Shown here piece by piece: positions 32,392 to 41,625 of a DNA stretch of 64,000 bases. Each line of letters opens with the position of its first letter. Positions within the stretch are counted from its first letter, which is position 1. A model generated the notes under the pieces. That model ran no database searches, had not been told where the DNA came from, and saw only the letters and a program-made list of their open reading frames with translations. The stretch spans positions 186,001-250,000 of the forward strand of contig NZ_VEDF01000003.1 of NCBI RefSeq assembly GCF_007677725.1, in the 5' to 3' direction. The stretch comes from Pseudomonas sp. URMO17WK12:I11. Its GTDB lineage: Bacteria; Pseudomonadota; Gammaproteobacteria; Pseudomonadales; Pseudomonadaceae. The position numbers and the translations under genes are program-made.

Positions 32392-33801
32392 ATGCGCTAT
32401 ATCAGTACCCGCGGCCAAGCACCGGCCCTGAATTTCGAAGACGTGCTGCTCACTGGCCTGGCCAGCGATGGCGGCCTGTATGTGCCTGAAAACCTGCCGC
32501 GCTTCACCCAGGAAGAAATCGCTTCCTGGGCCGGCCTGCCTTACCACGAGCTGGCTTTCCGGGTGATGCGCCCGTTCGTCGAAGGCAGCATCGCCGATGC
32601 CGATTTCAAGAAGATTCTTGAAAAAACCTACGGCCAGTTCGCCCACGCCGCCGTCGCGCCGCTGCGCCAGCTCAACGGCAACGAGTGGGTGCTGGAGCTG
32701 TTCCATGGCCCGACCCTGGCCTTCAAGGACTTCGCCCTGCAGCTGCTCGGCCGCCTGCTCGACCATGTGCTGGCCAAGCGCAACGAGCGCGTGGTGATCA
32801 TCGGTGCCACCAGCGGTGACACAGGTTCTGCGGCCATCGAAGGCTGCCGCAGCTGCGACAACGTCGACATCTTCATCCTGCACCCGCACCAGCGTGTGTC
32901 GGAGGTGCAGCGTCGGCAGATGACCACCCTGTTCGGTGACAACGTTCACAACATTGCCATCGAAGGTAACTTCGATGACTGCCAGGAGATGGTCAAGGCC
33001 AGCTTCGCCGACCAGTCGTTCCTCAAAGGCACGCGTCTGGTCGCGGTGAACTCGATCAACTGGGCGCGGATCATGGCCCAGATCGTCTACTACTTCCATG
33101 CTGCCCTGCAGCTCGGTGGCCCGGCGCGCTCGGTGGCGTTCTCGGTGCCGACCGGCAACTTCGGTGACATCTTTGCCGGCTACCTGGCGCGCAACATGGG
33201 CTTGCCGGTCAGCCAGCTGATCGTCGCGACCAACCGCAACGACATCCTGCACCGCTTCATGAGCGGCAATCAGTACGTCAAGGAAACCCTGCACGCGACC
33301 CTGTCGCCGTCGATGGACATCATGGTGTCGTCCAACTTCGAGCGCCTGCTGTTCGACCTGCACGGTCGCAACGGCGCGGCCCTGGCCGAGCTGATGGCCA
33401 GCTTCAAGCAAGGCGGTGGCTTCAGTGTCGAACAAGACCGTTGGACCGAGGCGCGCAAGCTCTTCGATTCGCTGGCGGTGAGCGATGAGCAGACCTGCGA
33501 AACCATCGCCGAAGTCTTTGCGGCCACCGGTGAAGTGCTCGACCCGCACACCGCGATCGGCGTCAAGGCCGCCCGCGAATGCCGGCGCAGCCTCGATACA
33601 CCGATGGTGGTGCTGGGTACCGCGCATCCGGTGAAGTTCCCTGAGGCGGTCGAAAAAGCCGGGGTGGGCAAGGCCCTCGAGCTGCCGGCGCACCTGAGCG
33701 ATCTGTTCAGCCGCGAGGAGCGTTGCACCGTGTTGGCCAACGACCTCAAAGCGGTGCAGGCCTTCGTCAGCCAACATGGCAACCGCGGCAAACCGTTGTA
33801 A
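32392..33801 (+). CDS. thrC: Threonine synthase
   Basis: 469 residues, PLP enzyme of fold type II making threonine from O-phosphohomoserine. N-terminal MRYISTRGQAPALNFEDVLLTGLA is typical of the long proteobacterial class. The PLP Lys is in GPTLAFKDFALQL; the phosphate loop is IIGATSGDTGSAA, and SVPTGNFGDIFAGY follows. An open reading frame upstream to 32350 is inside the repeat and not used. It completes the hom-thrC pathway pair. Confidence 0.98.
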   Translation: MRYISTRGQAPALNFEDVLLTGLASDGGLYVPENLPRFTQEEIASWAGLPYHELAFRVMRPFVEGSIADADFKKILEKTYGQFAHAAVAPLRQLNGNEWVLELFHGPTLAFKDFALQLLGRLLDHVLAKRNERVVIIGATSGDTGSAAIEGCRSCDNVDIFILHPHQRVSEVQRRQMTTLFGDNVHNIAIEGNFDDCQEMVKASFADQSFLKGTRLVAVNSINWARIMAQIVYYFHAALQLGGPARSVAFSVPTGNFGDIFAGYLARNMGLPVSQLIVATNRNDILHRFMSGNQYVKETLHATLSPSMDIMVSSNFERLLFDLHGRNGAALAELMASFKQGGGFSVEQDRWTEARKLFDSLAVSDEQTCETIAEVFAATGEVLDPHTAIGVKAARECRRSLDTPMVVLGTAHPVKFPEAVEKAGVGKALELPAHLSDLFSREERCTVLANDLKAVQAFVSQHGNRGKPL

Positions 33802-33811
33802 GCCGCAGGAC

Positions 33812-33843
33812 CGCCCCTGCAGGTGCATTGGCGCCCGCAGGGG
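33812..33843 (+). terminator. Hairpin 3' of thrC
   Basis: CCCCTGC and GCAGGGG arms (with neighbouring bases) about 15 nt apart, 12 bp after the thrC stop; no T-run. Confidence 0.4.
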
Positions 33844-33969
33844 CACGCGGGTGACGAGGGGGCTGCAAAGGCCTCGTCAGTCGTTTACCGCGCCATCTTC
33901 AGAAATGTCCTATATGAGTGCCTAGGCAACCTGCCTAGAGTGGCCGGTCCTTCCCCCAAGGAGCGGTAC

Positions 33970-34353
33970 ATGCGCCAGCCCTACGTACTGATCTGTCAGG
34001 CACGCCCATCCCACCAGATACTCCTGCACCAGGCGTGTAACGCCCTGGGGCTGTTCAATGTGCGCGTGGTCAATGGGCTTGTCGAGCTCGACAGCTGCCT
34101 GGCGCATGGGGCTCGCGCCGACGTGCTGATCATCGATCACGCCGAAGCCGATGGCCCGGCGCTGCTGGCGCGGGCAGCGGGCAGTCGTGCCGTGGTGTTC
34201 GTTGGTCGCGCCGGTGAGCAAGACCTCGCCGATGAAGCCCGGCGCCTTGGCTTGTGGGTGCTGGCCGACTTGCCATGGCCATTGCCGATCGAGCCGTGGC
34301 GCGCCGCGCTGCAACGTATCAAAACTGTCACATCGGCCACGCATGCTGGCTGA
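33970..34353 (+). CDS. Receiver-like protein (degenerate CheY fold), function unknown
   Basis: 127 residues. Alternating hydrophobic strands YVLICQA, ADVLIIDHAEAD, AVVFVGRA and LWVLADLPW follow the spacing of a response regulator receiver domain, with the Asp of IIDHAEAD at the expected phospho-acceptor position. The acidic pair usually found after strand 1 is missing and the Lys near strand 5 is not evident, so phosphorylation is doubtful. There is no output domain. CAAGGAGCGGTAC precedes the ATG. The next gene is DUF3509; no kinase is adjacent. Confidence 0.65.
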   Translation: MRQPYVLICQARPSHQILLHQACNALGLFNVRVVNGLVELDSCLAHGARADVLIIDHAEADGPALLARAAGSRAVVFVGRAGEQDLADEARRLGLWVLADLPWPLPIEPWRAALQRIKTVTSATHAG

Positions 34354-34437
34354 AACACTGATGGCGCAACGAACTTTCCGTTGCGCTTGTTGGTCAGTTC
34401 ATTCATATCCCACTACAAGACAAAGCGAGTGATCCGG

Positions 34438-34719
34438 ATGGAAAGAATCTGCAGACTGCTCAACGATGCGCTCAGCCCTTATCAGGCCAGCCTGGACGTC
34501 GAGGATGCCAACGGCAACCGTCAGTTGACCGTGTACAACACCCTGGGTGTCGCGGCCTTGCGCCGCACGGTAAGCCAGTACCAGCTACAGGAACAACGCT
34601 TGCTCATCGATCTGGTCGACGGCCTGCATCGTGACCTGCAGATCGTCGAAGGGCGCTTGCAGCCGTGTGTGATCGCGGCCCTGCAACAGCGTCAGCAGCC
34701 CCAGGGAACCTTTGCTTGA
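34438..34719 (+). CDS. DUF3509 family protein
   Basis: 93 residues with the DUF3509 pattern: LLNDALSPYQASLDVEDANGN at the N-terminus and HRDLQIVEGRLQPCVIAALQ at the C-terminus. This family appears largely confined to Pseudomonas; no molecular function is known. Cytosolic, no signal peptide. It is monocistronic with hairpins downstream. Confidence 0.88.
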   Translation: MERICRLLNDALSPYQASLDVEDANGNRQLTVYNTLGVAALRRTVSQYQLQEQRLLIDLVDGLHRDLQIVEGRLQPCVIAALQQRQQPQGTFA

Positions 34720-34743
34720 GGGCTTGCTCTTAAACGGTAGGGG

Positions 34744-34780
34744 CAGCCTGCCAGCGCACCGCTCCGGCACTGGCAGGCTG
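34744..34780. other. Hairpin 3' of the DUF3509 gene
   Basis: Eleven-base perfect arms CAGCCTGCCAG and CTGGCAGGCTG around a 15-nt loop, 25 bp after the stop. Confidence 0.6.
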
Positions 34781-34811
34781 TCACCGAGAGTCCATGATGA
34801 CTTTCGATTGG

Positions 34812-34846
34812 CCCCGGGCGTCCTCCCCAGCGTCCGGGGTTTCTTT
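34812..34846 (+). terminator. Likely terminator of the DUF3509 gene
   Basis: CCCCGGGCG and CGTCCGGGG arms (one mismatch) with a 10-nt loop, then TTTCTTTT, 93 bp after the stop. Confidence 0.55.
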
Positions 34847-35092
34847 TGTCTGCTGTTCACGACCGTCGACGAGCCTCCCGCGGTCCTGCAGATTGGCAGC
34901 ACGCATTTGCGGGTCAGCCAGTACGCGTACAGGACTGGCAAGCTGTTACGGCGCAAGGCGGGCAGCAGTTCTGCAGCCCGCGCGCACGATTCACTCGCAC
35001 AATGGCATGCTCGTCCCCGGGGATCTGTGCAAGCGGCGCCGGCAGCACTTGGTCAATGACCCCCTGTCCCAGGCTGGCGCCGCGCCACAGCT

Positions 35093-36292
35093 TCAGACAG
35101 TGCCCGCCTGGCGCAGGCTGGCGATGGCTGCCGGGTCATAGCCCAGGGAGGTCAGCACCTGGTCGGTATGTTCACCCAGGCTTGGCCCGACCCACTCGGC
35201 CGAGCCTGGGGTTTGCGACAGCTTGGGCACGATGCCGGGCATCTTGAACGGCTTGCCGTCGGGCAAACGCGCGTGCAGAAACATCTCGCGCGCCAGGTAC
35301 TGCGGGTCGCTGAACATGTCTTCGGCCGAATAGATGCGGCTGGCCGGTACTTCAGCGTCGGTGAGCACCTGCATCAGTTGCTCCAGCGCCAGGCCATTGG
35401 CCCAGCGGTCGATGACCCCATACAGCTCGTCACGGCGGGCGTCACGGCCATCGTTGCTGGCCAGGGCAGGATCGTCGGCCAGGTCGTTGCGGCCAATGGC
35501 CTGCATGAGCCGCTTGAAAATGGCATCGCCATTGGCACCGATCTGCACATGCTTGCCATCAGCGCTGGTATGGATGGAGGAGGGCGTGATACCCGGCATG
35601 ATATTGCCGGTGCGTTCACGAATGAAGCCGAACACATCGAACTCCGGAACCATGCTTTCCATCATCGCGAAGATCGCTTCGTACAGCGCCACGTCCACGA
35701 CCTGGCCCTGGCCGCCGTTGACTTCGCGATGACGCAGAGCCATCAGCGCGCCGATCACGCCCCACAGCGCCGCGATCGAGTCGCCGATGGAGATGCCCGT
35801 ACGCACCGGCGGGCGATCGTCGAAACCGGTGATGTAGCGCAGTCCGCCCATGGATTCGCCCACCGCACCGAAGCCCGGCTGGTCCTTCATCGGCCCAGTC
35901 TGACCAAAGCCGGACAGGCGCACCATGACCAGGCGCGGATTCAGCGCGTGCAGCACGTCCCAGCCCAGGCCAAGTTTTTCCAGCACGCCAGGGCGGAAGT
36001 TCTCGATAAGGATATCGGCTTCGCTGAGCAGGCGCTTGAGCACCTCGCGCCCTTCAGGGTGCTTGAGGTTAAGGGTGAGCGATTGCTTATTGCGCGCCTG
36101 CACGAACCACCACAGCGAGGTCCCCTGGTACATCTTACGCCATTTGCGCAGCGGGTCACCGCCGTCCGGCGATTCGACTTTGATCACCTCGGCACCGAAC
36201 TCGGCGCAGATGCGCGAGGCGAACGGCCCGGCGATCAGGGTGCCGAGCTCGATGACTTTGAGGCCGGCGAGGGGTTTGCTCGGGGTAGACAT
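35093..36292 (-). CDS. CaiB/BaiF family CoA-transferase (class III)
   Basis: 399 residues from ATG 36292. Class III CoA-transferases move CoA between carboxylic acids. Typical landmarks: LKVIELGTLIAGPFASRICA and FGAEVIKVESPDGGDPLR at the N-terminus, IENFRPGVLEKLGLG, and RLSGFGQTGPMKDQPGFG, followed by a GDSIAALW segment. The catalytic Asp of formyl-CoA transferase (D169) aligns within this stretch. The physiological acids are unknown. It converges on DUF3509 and is divergent from yaeQ. Confidence 0.93.
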   Translation of the reverse strand: MSTPSKPLAGLKVIELGTLIAGPFASRICAEFGAEVIKVESPDGGDPLRKWRKMYQGTSLWWFVQARNKQSLTLNLKHPEGREVLKRLLSEADILIENFRPGVLEKLGLGWDVLHALNPRLVMVRLSGFGQTGPMKDQPGFGAVGESMGGLRYITGFDDRPPVRTGISIGDSIAALWGVIGALMALRHREVNGGQGQVVDVALYEAIFAMMESMVPEFDVFGFIRERTGNIMPGITPSSIHTSADGKHVQIGANGDAIFKRLMQAIGRNDLADDPALASNDGRDARRDELYGVIDRWANGLALEQLMQVLTDAEVPASRIYSAEDMFSDPQYLAREMFLHARLPDGKPFKMPGIVPKLSQTPGSAEWVGPSLGEHTDQVLTSLGYDPAAIASLRQAGTV

Positions 36293-36425
36293 GTGGCATC
36301 CGTGGCAGCGGGTCAGAGGCGTGGTTTTAGCACAGGTGCGCAGCGGCCGAAACGGGTGCGGCGCACGCGTGGGCAGGATCGGGTAGACTAAGCCACTTTT
36401 CTTTCCCCACGAAGCCTCTTCGACC

Positions 36426-36968
36426 ATGGCCCAGCCGTCCACGACCTACAAATTCGAACTCAACCTGACCGACCTCGATCGCGGCGTGTACGAAAACGTC
36501 CGCCAGACCATCGCGCGTCATCCTTCGGAAACCGAGGAGCGCATGGCCGTGCGCCTGCTGGCCTACGCCCTGTGGTACAACGAGAACCTGGCGTTCGGTC
36601 GTGGTCTGTCTGATGTCGATGAAGCTGCATTGTGGGAAAAGAGCCTGGATGACCGCATTCTGCACTGGATCGAAGTGGGCCAGCCGGACGCCGACCGCCT
36701 GACCTGGTGCTCGCGCCGCACCGAGCGCACCAGCCTGTTGGCCTACGGCAGCCTGCGGGTATGGGAGGGCAAGGTGCTGAGTGCGGTCAAGGGTCTGAAG
36801 AACCTGAGCATCGCCGCCGTGCCGCAAGAGGTGCTGGAAGTATTGGCCAGCGACATGCCGCGCACCATCAAGTGGGATGTGATGATCAGCGAGGGCACCG
36901 TCTTCGTTACCGACGACCGCGGCCAGCATGAAGTGCAGCTGCAATGGCTGCTCGGTGAGCGTGGCTGA
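36426..36968 (+). CDS. yaeQ: YaeQ family protein
   Basis: 180 residues, whole-length match to the YaeQ pattern: YKFELNLTDLDRGVYENVRQ, HPSETEERMAVRLLAYALWY and LWEKSLDDRILHWIEVGQPD. The family adopts a PD-(D/E)xK nuclease-like fold (E-x-E and Asp residues are present), but its activity is unresolved; E. coli YaeQ was named as a suppressor of RfaH loss. It is 30 bp upstream of recJ and likely cotranscribed. Confidence 0.93.
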   Translation: MAQPSTTYKFELNLTDLDRGVYENVRQTIARHPSETEERMAVRLLAYALWYNENLAFGRGLSDVDEAALWEKSLDDRILHWIEVGQPDADRLTWCSRRTERTSLLAYGSLRVWEGKVLSAVKGLKNLSIAAVPQEVLEVLASDMPRTIKWDVMISEGTVFVTDDRGQHEVQLQWLLGERG

Positions 36969-36998
36969 ACCCACTGATTTTTGACTGCTGAAGACCCC

Positions 36999-38708
36999 AT
37001 GCGTATCGAACCTCGCCCGCTGCCTGAAACCCTGCCATCACTGGGTAACCTGCCCCCGCTGTTGACCCGTCTGTATGCCGCCCGCGGCGTGCAGTCAGAG
37101 GCCGAGTTGGACAAGAGCCTGGCCCGGCTGCTGCCTTACCAGCAGCTCAAGGGCATCGAGGCGGCCGTGGACCTGCTGGTCACGGCGCTGGACCTGCGCC
37201 AGCGCATCCTGATCGTCGGTGACTTCGACGCCGATGGCGCGACGGCCAGTAGCGTCGGCGTGCTGGGCTTGCGGCTGTTGGGCGCAGCCCATGTCGACTA
37301 CCTGGTGCCCAACCGCTTCGAATACGGCTACGGCTTGACCCCGGAAATCGTCCAGGTGGCGCTTGAGCGCCAGCCTGATCTGCTGGTGACCGTGGACAAT
37401 GGCATCTCCAGCGTCGAAGGCGTCGCCGCCGCCAAGGCCGCTGGGCTCAAGGTGCTGGTGACCGACCACCATTTGCCAGGCCAGCAATTGCCCGAGGCCG
37501 ACGCCATCGTCAACCCCAACCAGCCAGGGTGCGCATTCGCCAGCAAGTCGCTGGCCGGCGTCGGCGTCATTTTCTACGTATTGATGGCCTTGCGCGCACG
37601 TCTGCGCAACCTGGGGCGCTATGTCGATCGGCCACAGCCGAACATCGGTGAGCTGCTCGACCTGGTGGCCTTAGGCAGCGTGGCAGACGTGGTGCCGCTG
37701 GATGCGAACAACCGCATCCTGGTGCACCAGGGCCTGGAGCGCATCCGCGCCGGCCGTGCCCGGCCCGGCTTGAAGGCGATCCTGGAAGTGGCGCGGCGCG
37801 ACCACCGACGTATCACCTCCACCGACCTGGGCTTCATCCTCGGCCCGCGGCTCAACGCTGCTGGCCGGCTCGACGACATGAGCCTGGGCATCGAATGCCT
37901 GCTCTGCGACGACCCGGCGCTGGCCCAGGACATGGCCCAGCAGCTCGATGACCTGAACCAGGACCGCAAATCGATCGAGCAGGGCATGCAGCGCGAGGCC
38001 CTGGCCCAGCTCAAGGACTTGCCGGTCGAGTCGATGCCCTACGGCCTGTGTCTGTTCGACGCCGAATGGCATCAAGGCGTGATCGGGATCCTCGCCTCGC
38101 GCTTGAAGGAGCGTTACCACCGCCCGACCATCGCGTTTGCCGACGCAGGTGATGGCATGCTCAAAGGGTCGGCGCGTTCGGTACCCGGCTTTCATATCCG
38201 CGATGCGCTCGATGCCGTCGCCGCCCGCCATCCGCAGTTGATCAGCAAGTTCGGCGGCCATGCCATGGCGGCGGGGCTGTCCTTGCCCGAAGGCAATTTC
38301 CCGGCGTTCGCCGAGGCCTTCGATGAGGAGGTTCGACGCCAGCTGCGCGAGGAAGACCTCACCGGCCGGCTGCTGTCAGACGGTAACCTGGCTGTCGAAG
38401 AGTTCCACCTGGACCTGGCCAAGGCCTTGCGTCACGCCGGGCCTTGGGGCCAGCACTTCCCCGAGCCGCTGTTCCACGGCGTGTTCCAGTTGGTCGAGCA
38501 GCGTGTGGTGGGGGAGCGGCACTTGAAGGTGGTGCTCAAGAGCGAGTGCGGTTCTGTGCGCCTGGATGGCATCGCCTTCGGCATTGATCGCGAGGTCTGG
38601 CCCAACCCTACGGTGCGTTGGGTGGAGTTGGCCTACAAGCTGGATGTGAACGAGTTTCGGGGCAACGAGAGTGTGCAATTGATGATTGCGCATATGGAGC
38701 CGCGCTGA
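36999..38708 (+). CDS. recJ: Single-stranded DNA-specific 5'-3' exonuclease RecJ
   Basis: 569 residues from ATG 36999. DHH-family phosphoesterase in RecFOR repair and mismatch repair. Motifs: VGDFDADGATASS (I), PNRFEYGYGL, VTVDNGISS (II), VTDHHLPG (III, DHH), VALGSVADVVPL (IV), then the DHHA1 domain with SARSVPGFHIRDAL and KFGGHAMAAGL, and a C-terminal OB-like domain. Complete and of normal length (E. coli 577). Confidence 0.98.
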   Translation: MRIEPRPLPETLPSLGNLPPLLTRLYAARGVQSEAELDKSLARLLPYQQLKGIEAAVDLLVTALDLRQRILIVGDFDADGATASSVGVLGLRLLGAAHVDYLVPNRFEYGYGLTPEIVQVALERQPDLLVTVDNGISSVEGVAAAKAAGLKVLVTDHHLPGQQLPEADAIVNPNQPGCAFASKSLAGVGVIFYVLMALRARLRNLGRYVDRPQPNIGELLDLVALGSVADVVPLDANNRILVHQGLERIRAGRARPGLKAILEVARRDHRRITSTDLGFILGPRLNAAGRLDDMSLGIECLLCDDPALAQDMAQQLDDLNQDRKSIEQGMQREALAQLKDLPVESMPYGLCLFDAEWHQGVIGILASRLKERYHRPTIAFADAGDGMLKGSARSVPGFHIRDALDAVAARHPQLISKFGGHAMAAGLSLPEGNFPAFAEAFDEEVRRQLREEDLTGRLLSDGNLAVEEFHLDLAKALRHAGPWGQHFPEPLFHGVFQLVEQRVVGERHLKVVLKSECGSVRLDGIAFGIDREVWPNPTVRWVELAYKLDVNEFRGNESVQLMIAHMEPR

Positions 38709-38896
38709 GACACGGGAGTCGACCTCAGCTCCAGGATATTTTCGGCGCCCGATCTCACGTCGGACCAGTCAGCAATCCCACGGAACCATCCCACCCACCA
38801 ATCTGGTCTAGTCTGATGAATGACCGGTACCGGGCCAGGGATGTGCAATTAAGTGCCCGGGCCGGATCGCCATTGGAGTTCCTCGGAGGTGTCCTC

Positions 38897-40003
38897 ATGA
38901 GCATGCTGCTCGAGCCTTACACCCTGCGTCAGCTGACGCTGCCCAATCGCATCGCCGTATCGCCGATGTGCCAATATTCCGCAGTCGATGGCCTGGCCAA
39001 CGACTGGCACCTTGTTCATCTAGGCAGCCGCGCCGTGGGTGGCGCAGGGCTGGTCATCACCGAAGCCGTTGCGGTGACTGCCGACGGTCGTATCACTGCC
39101 GAAGACCTGGGCCTGTGGGACGACGCTCAGATTACGCCGTTGCAGCGCATTACCCGCTTCATCACCGCCCAAGGTGCGGTGCCGGGTATCCAGCTGGCCC
39201 ACGCCGGGCGCAAGGCCAGTACCTACCGGCCGTGGCTGGGCAAGCACGGCAGCGTGAAGGTCGAGGAGGGCGGTTGGCACCCGGTGGGCCCGTCGCCAAT
39301 CGCTTTCGACCCGCAACACACTCCGCCGCGAGCGTTGCACGCCAGTGAAATACAGGATGTCGTCGAAGCCTTCGTCGCCTCGGCCAAACGGGCGCTGGAG
39401 GCGGGCTTCAAGGTGGTCGAGGTTCACGCCGCCCATGGCTACCTGCTGCATCAGTTTCTCTCGCCACTGAGCAACCAGCGCCAGGACGAATACGGCAGCT
39501 GCTTTGAAAACCGCATTCGCCTGACCCTGCAAGTGGTCGAGGCCGTCCGTGAGGTGTGGCCTGCCGAGTTGCCGCTGTTCGTGCGGGTATCGGCCACCGA
39601 TTGGGTAGAGGACGGCTGGAATCCGGATGAGACCGTGGAACTGGCCCGCCGCCTGCGGGCATTGGGCGTGGATCTGATCGACGTGTCGTCGGGCGGTACC
39701 TCAGCCAATGCCGAAATTCCGACCGGGCCAGGCTATCAGACGCGTTTTGCCGAGCGTGTGCGCAAAGAGGCGGAAATCGCCACCGGCACCGTTGGCATGA
39801 TCACCGAACCCGCCCAGGCCGAGCACATTCTGCGCACCGGCCAAGCCGATGTCATCCTCCTGGCCCGCGAGCTGTTGCGCGACCCCTATTGGCCACTGCA
39901 CGCCGACGATGACCTGGGCGGTCACAAGGCCACCTGGCCTGCCCAATATCAACGCGCCACCAGCCGTGCAAGCCCGATTCACGAGTCGGATCTGCGAGAT
40001 TGA
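38897..40003 (+). CDS. Old yellow enzyme family FMN oxidoreductase (YqjM/XenA type)
   Basis: 368 residues from ATG 38897 with CGGAGG eight bases upstream. TIM-barrel NADPH:flavin oxidoreductase. The thermophilic-like/YqjM subclass marker Cys is in VSPMCQYSA, Tyr follows in CQYS, and the active-site HAGRKAS and HxAHGYLLHQF (HAAHGYLLHQF) are present, with a C-terminal RELLRDPYWPL. Family members reduce activated C=C bonds and xenobiotics; P. putida XenA is the close relative. The physiological substrate is not known. Confidence 0.93.
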   Translation: MSMLLEPYTLRQLTLPNRIAVSPMCQYSAVDGLANDWHLVHLGSRAVGGAGLVITEAVAVTADGRITAEDLGLWDDAQITPLQRITRFITAQGAVPGIQLAHAGRKASTYRPWLGKHGSVKVEEGGWHPVGPSPIAFDPQHTPPRALHASEIQDVVEAFVASAKRALEAGFKVVEVHAAHGYLLHQFLSPLSNQRQDEYGSCFENRIRLTLQVVEAVREVWPAELPLFVRVSATDWVEDGWNPDETVELARRLRALGVDLIDVSSGGTSANAEIPTGPGYQTRFAERVRKEAEIATGTVGMITEPAQAEHILRTGQADVILLARELLRDPYWPLHADDDLGGHKATWPAQYQRATSRASPIHESDLRD

Positions 40004-40047
40004 GTCACTACCAAGGCGCTCCCCCCTCGTAGGAGCGAGCGCAGCTC

Positions 40048-40112
40048 GCGATGCGCCGCGCCAGCGGCGCTCGATCCCCCGCGATGCGCCGCGCAAGCGG
40101 CGCTCGATCCCC
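40048..40112. repeat. Tandem REP-like elements
   Basis: Two 32-bp direct copies 33 bp apart (40048-40079 and 40081-40112), differing at one base, each containing the inverted repeat GCGCCGC/GCGGCGC. They are preceded by TAGGAGCGAGCGCAGCTCGCG, itself partly palindromic (40031-40050). The TAGGAGCGAG start and GCGCTCGATCCC end recall Pseudomonas REP sequences. Located between convergent genes. Confidence 0.75.
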
Positions 40113-40181
40113 AAGGCACCCGCCCCCCAAGGCACCGCCTCCCCAGGCGCTGCCCCCAGCCCTAACCCCACCCACCACACC

Positions 40182-41606
40182 TCAATGCTTGATCATCACA
40201 TGCCGCACGCAGGTGTAATCCTCCAACCCATACATCGACATATCCTTGCCATACCCCGACTGCTTCTGTCCGCCATGGGGCATCTCGCTGACCAGCATGA
40301 AATGCGTGTTGACCCATGTACAGCCATATTGCAGCCGCGCAGCCAGGCGATGGGCACGGCCGGTGTCGCGCGTCCACACCGATGAAGCCAGCCCGTACTC
40401 GGAGTCATTGGCCCATCCCAAAGCCTGCTCCTCGGTGTTGAAGCGAGTCACCGAGACCACCGGCCCGAACACCTCGTTGCGCACGATCTCGTCATCCTGC
40501 AAGGCGTCGGCCAACACCGTGGGCTCGAAGAAGAAGCCGTCTCCGGCAATCGCCTTGCCGCCGGTGACCAGGCGGATATGCGCCTGGGCGATGGCGCGTT
40601 CGACCAGCCCGGCGACCTTGTCGCGATGCTGGGCGCTGATCAGCGGACCGAGTTCGGTATCGGCGCTGTCCTGTGGCCCGGCCTTGAGAGTGGATACCGC
40701 CGCGCCCAGGCGCTCGACGAAGTCATCGTAGATGCCCGCCTGCACGTACAGGCGGCAGGCGGCCGTGCAGTCCTGCCCGGCGTTGTAGAAACCGAACGTG
40801 CGGATGCCTTCGATCGCGGCGTCGATGTCGGCATCGTCGAACACCAGCACCGGGGCCTTGCCGCCCAGTTCCATGTGCATGCGCTTCACGCTGTGGGCGG
40901 TGGCGCCGATGATATGAGCACCGGTTGGAATCGACCCCGTCAGCGACACCATGCGTACCTTGGGGTGGCTGACCAATGGGTTGCCGACCGTCTGCCCGCG
41001 GCCGAACAGAATGTTGAGCACACCAGGTGGCAGCAGACCCTTGGCCAGCTCTCCCAGGCGCAGGGCGGTCATGGGCGTCAGCTCCGAAGGTTTGATCACC
41101 ACGGTATTGCCCGCCGCCAGCGCTGGGGCGATTTTCCACGCCAGCATCATCAGCGGGTAGTTCCATGGCGCGATCGAGGCCACCACGCCGAGCGGGTCGC
41201 GGCGGGTCATCGAGGTATGCCCCGGCAGGTACTCGCCGGCTGCCGAGCCGCCCAGGCAGCGGGCGGCCCCGGCAAAAAAGCGAAACACGTCGGCGATGGC
41301 CGGAATCTCGTCATTCAGCGCGGCCGCCAGGGGTTTGCCGCAGTTCTGCGATTCGAGCCGGGCCAGCTCTTCGGCGTTGGCTTCAATTGCGTCGGCCAAG
41401 GCCAGCAGGGCCGCTGCGCGGTCCTTGGGGCTGCATTGCGACCAGCGGGCGAAAGCCTGGTCGGCGGCGCGTACGGCAGTATCGACCTGGGCCTCGCTGG
41501 CTTCGTTGATCTGCGCCAGGGCACTGCCTTCGGCCGGATTGAGCACGGTCCAGGCGGGGCCTTCGCCGGCGACCAGGTGTCCGTTGATCAGCATATGGGT
41601 TTGCAT
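40182..41606 (-). CDS. patD: Gamma-aminobutyraldehyde dehydrogenase (PatD/YdcW-like)
   Basis: 474 residues from ATG 41606, AAGGAG six bases upstream. NAD-dependent aldehyde dehydrogenase: cofactor region [20 protein letters not shown], general base MELGGKAP, catalytic Cys in [13 protein letters not shown]. In E. coli YdcW/PatD oxidises 4-aminobutyraldehyde from putrescine to GABA, and it is encoded behind the ydcSTUV transporter exactly as here. Assignment to that function rests on this gene order and family; closely related dehydrogenases act on other aminoaldehydes. Confidence 0.88.
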   Translation of the reverse strand: MQTHMLINGHLVAGEGPAWTVLNPAEGSALAQINEASEAQVDTAVRAADQAFARWSQCSPKDRAAALLALADAIEANAEELARLESQNCGKPLAAALNDEIPAIADVFRFFAGAARCLGGSAAGEYLPGHTSMTRRDPLGVVASIAPWNYPLMMLAWKIAPALAAGNTVVIKPSELTPMTALRLGELAKGLLPPGVLNILFGRGQTVGNPLVSHPKVRMVSLTGSIPTGAHIIGATAHSVKRMHMELGGKAPVLVFDDADIDAAIEGIRTFGFYNAGQDCTAACRLYVQAGIYDDFVERLGAAVSTLKAGPQDSADTELGPLISAQHRDKVAGLVERAIAQAHIRLVTGGKAIAGDGFFFEPTVLADALQDDEIVRNEVFGPVVSVTRFNTEEQALGWANDSEYGLASSVWTRDTGRAHRLAARLQYGCTWVNTHFMLVSEMPHGGQKQSGYGKDMSMYGLEDYTCVRHVMIKH

Positions 41607-41625
41607 GAAAGGCTCCTTGTTCAGG

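Larger units (their letters stand above)
34720..35092. other. 373-bp gene-free interval
   Basis: Between DUF3509 and the convergent CoA-transferase gene. It holds two hairpins (separate entries) and no reading frame with a credible start or codon usage. The remainder (34850-35092) shows nothing I can name. Confidence 0.6.

Noticed and set aside
40031..40112. CRISPR array
   Set aside because: Only two 32-bp copies with no spacer between them; they are palindromic REP-like units.
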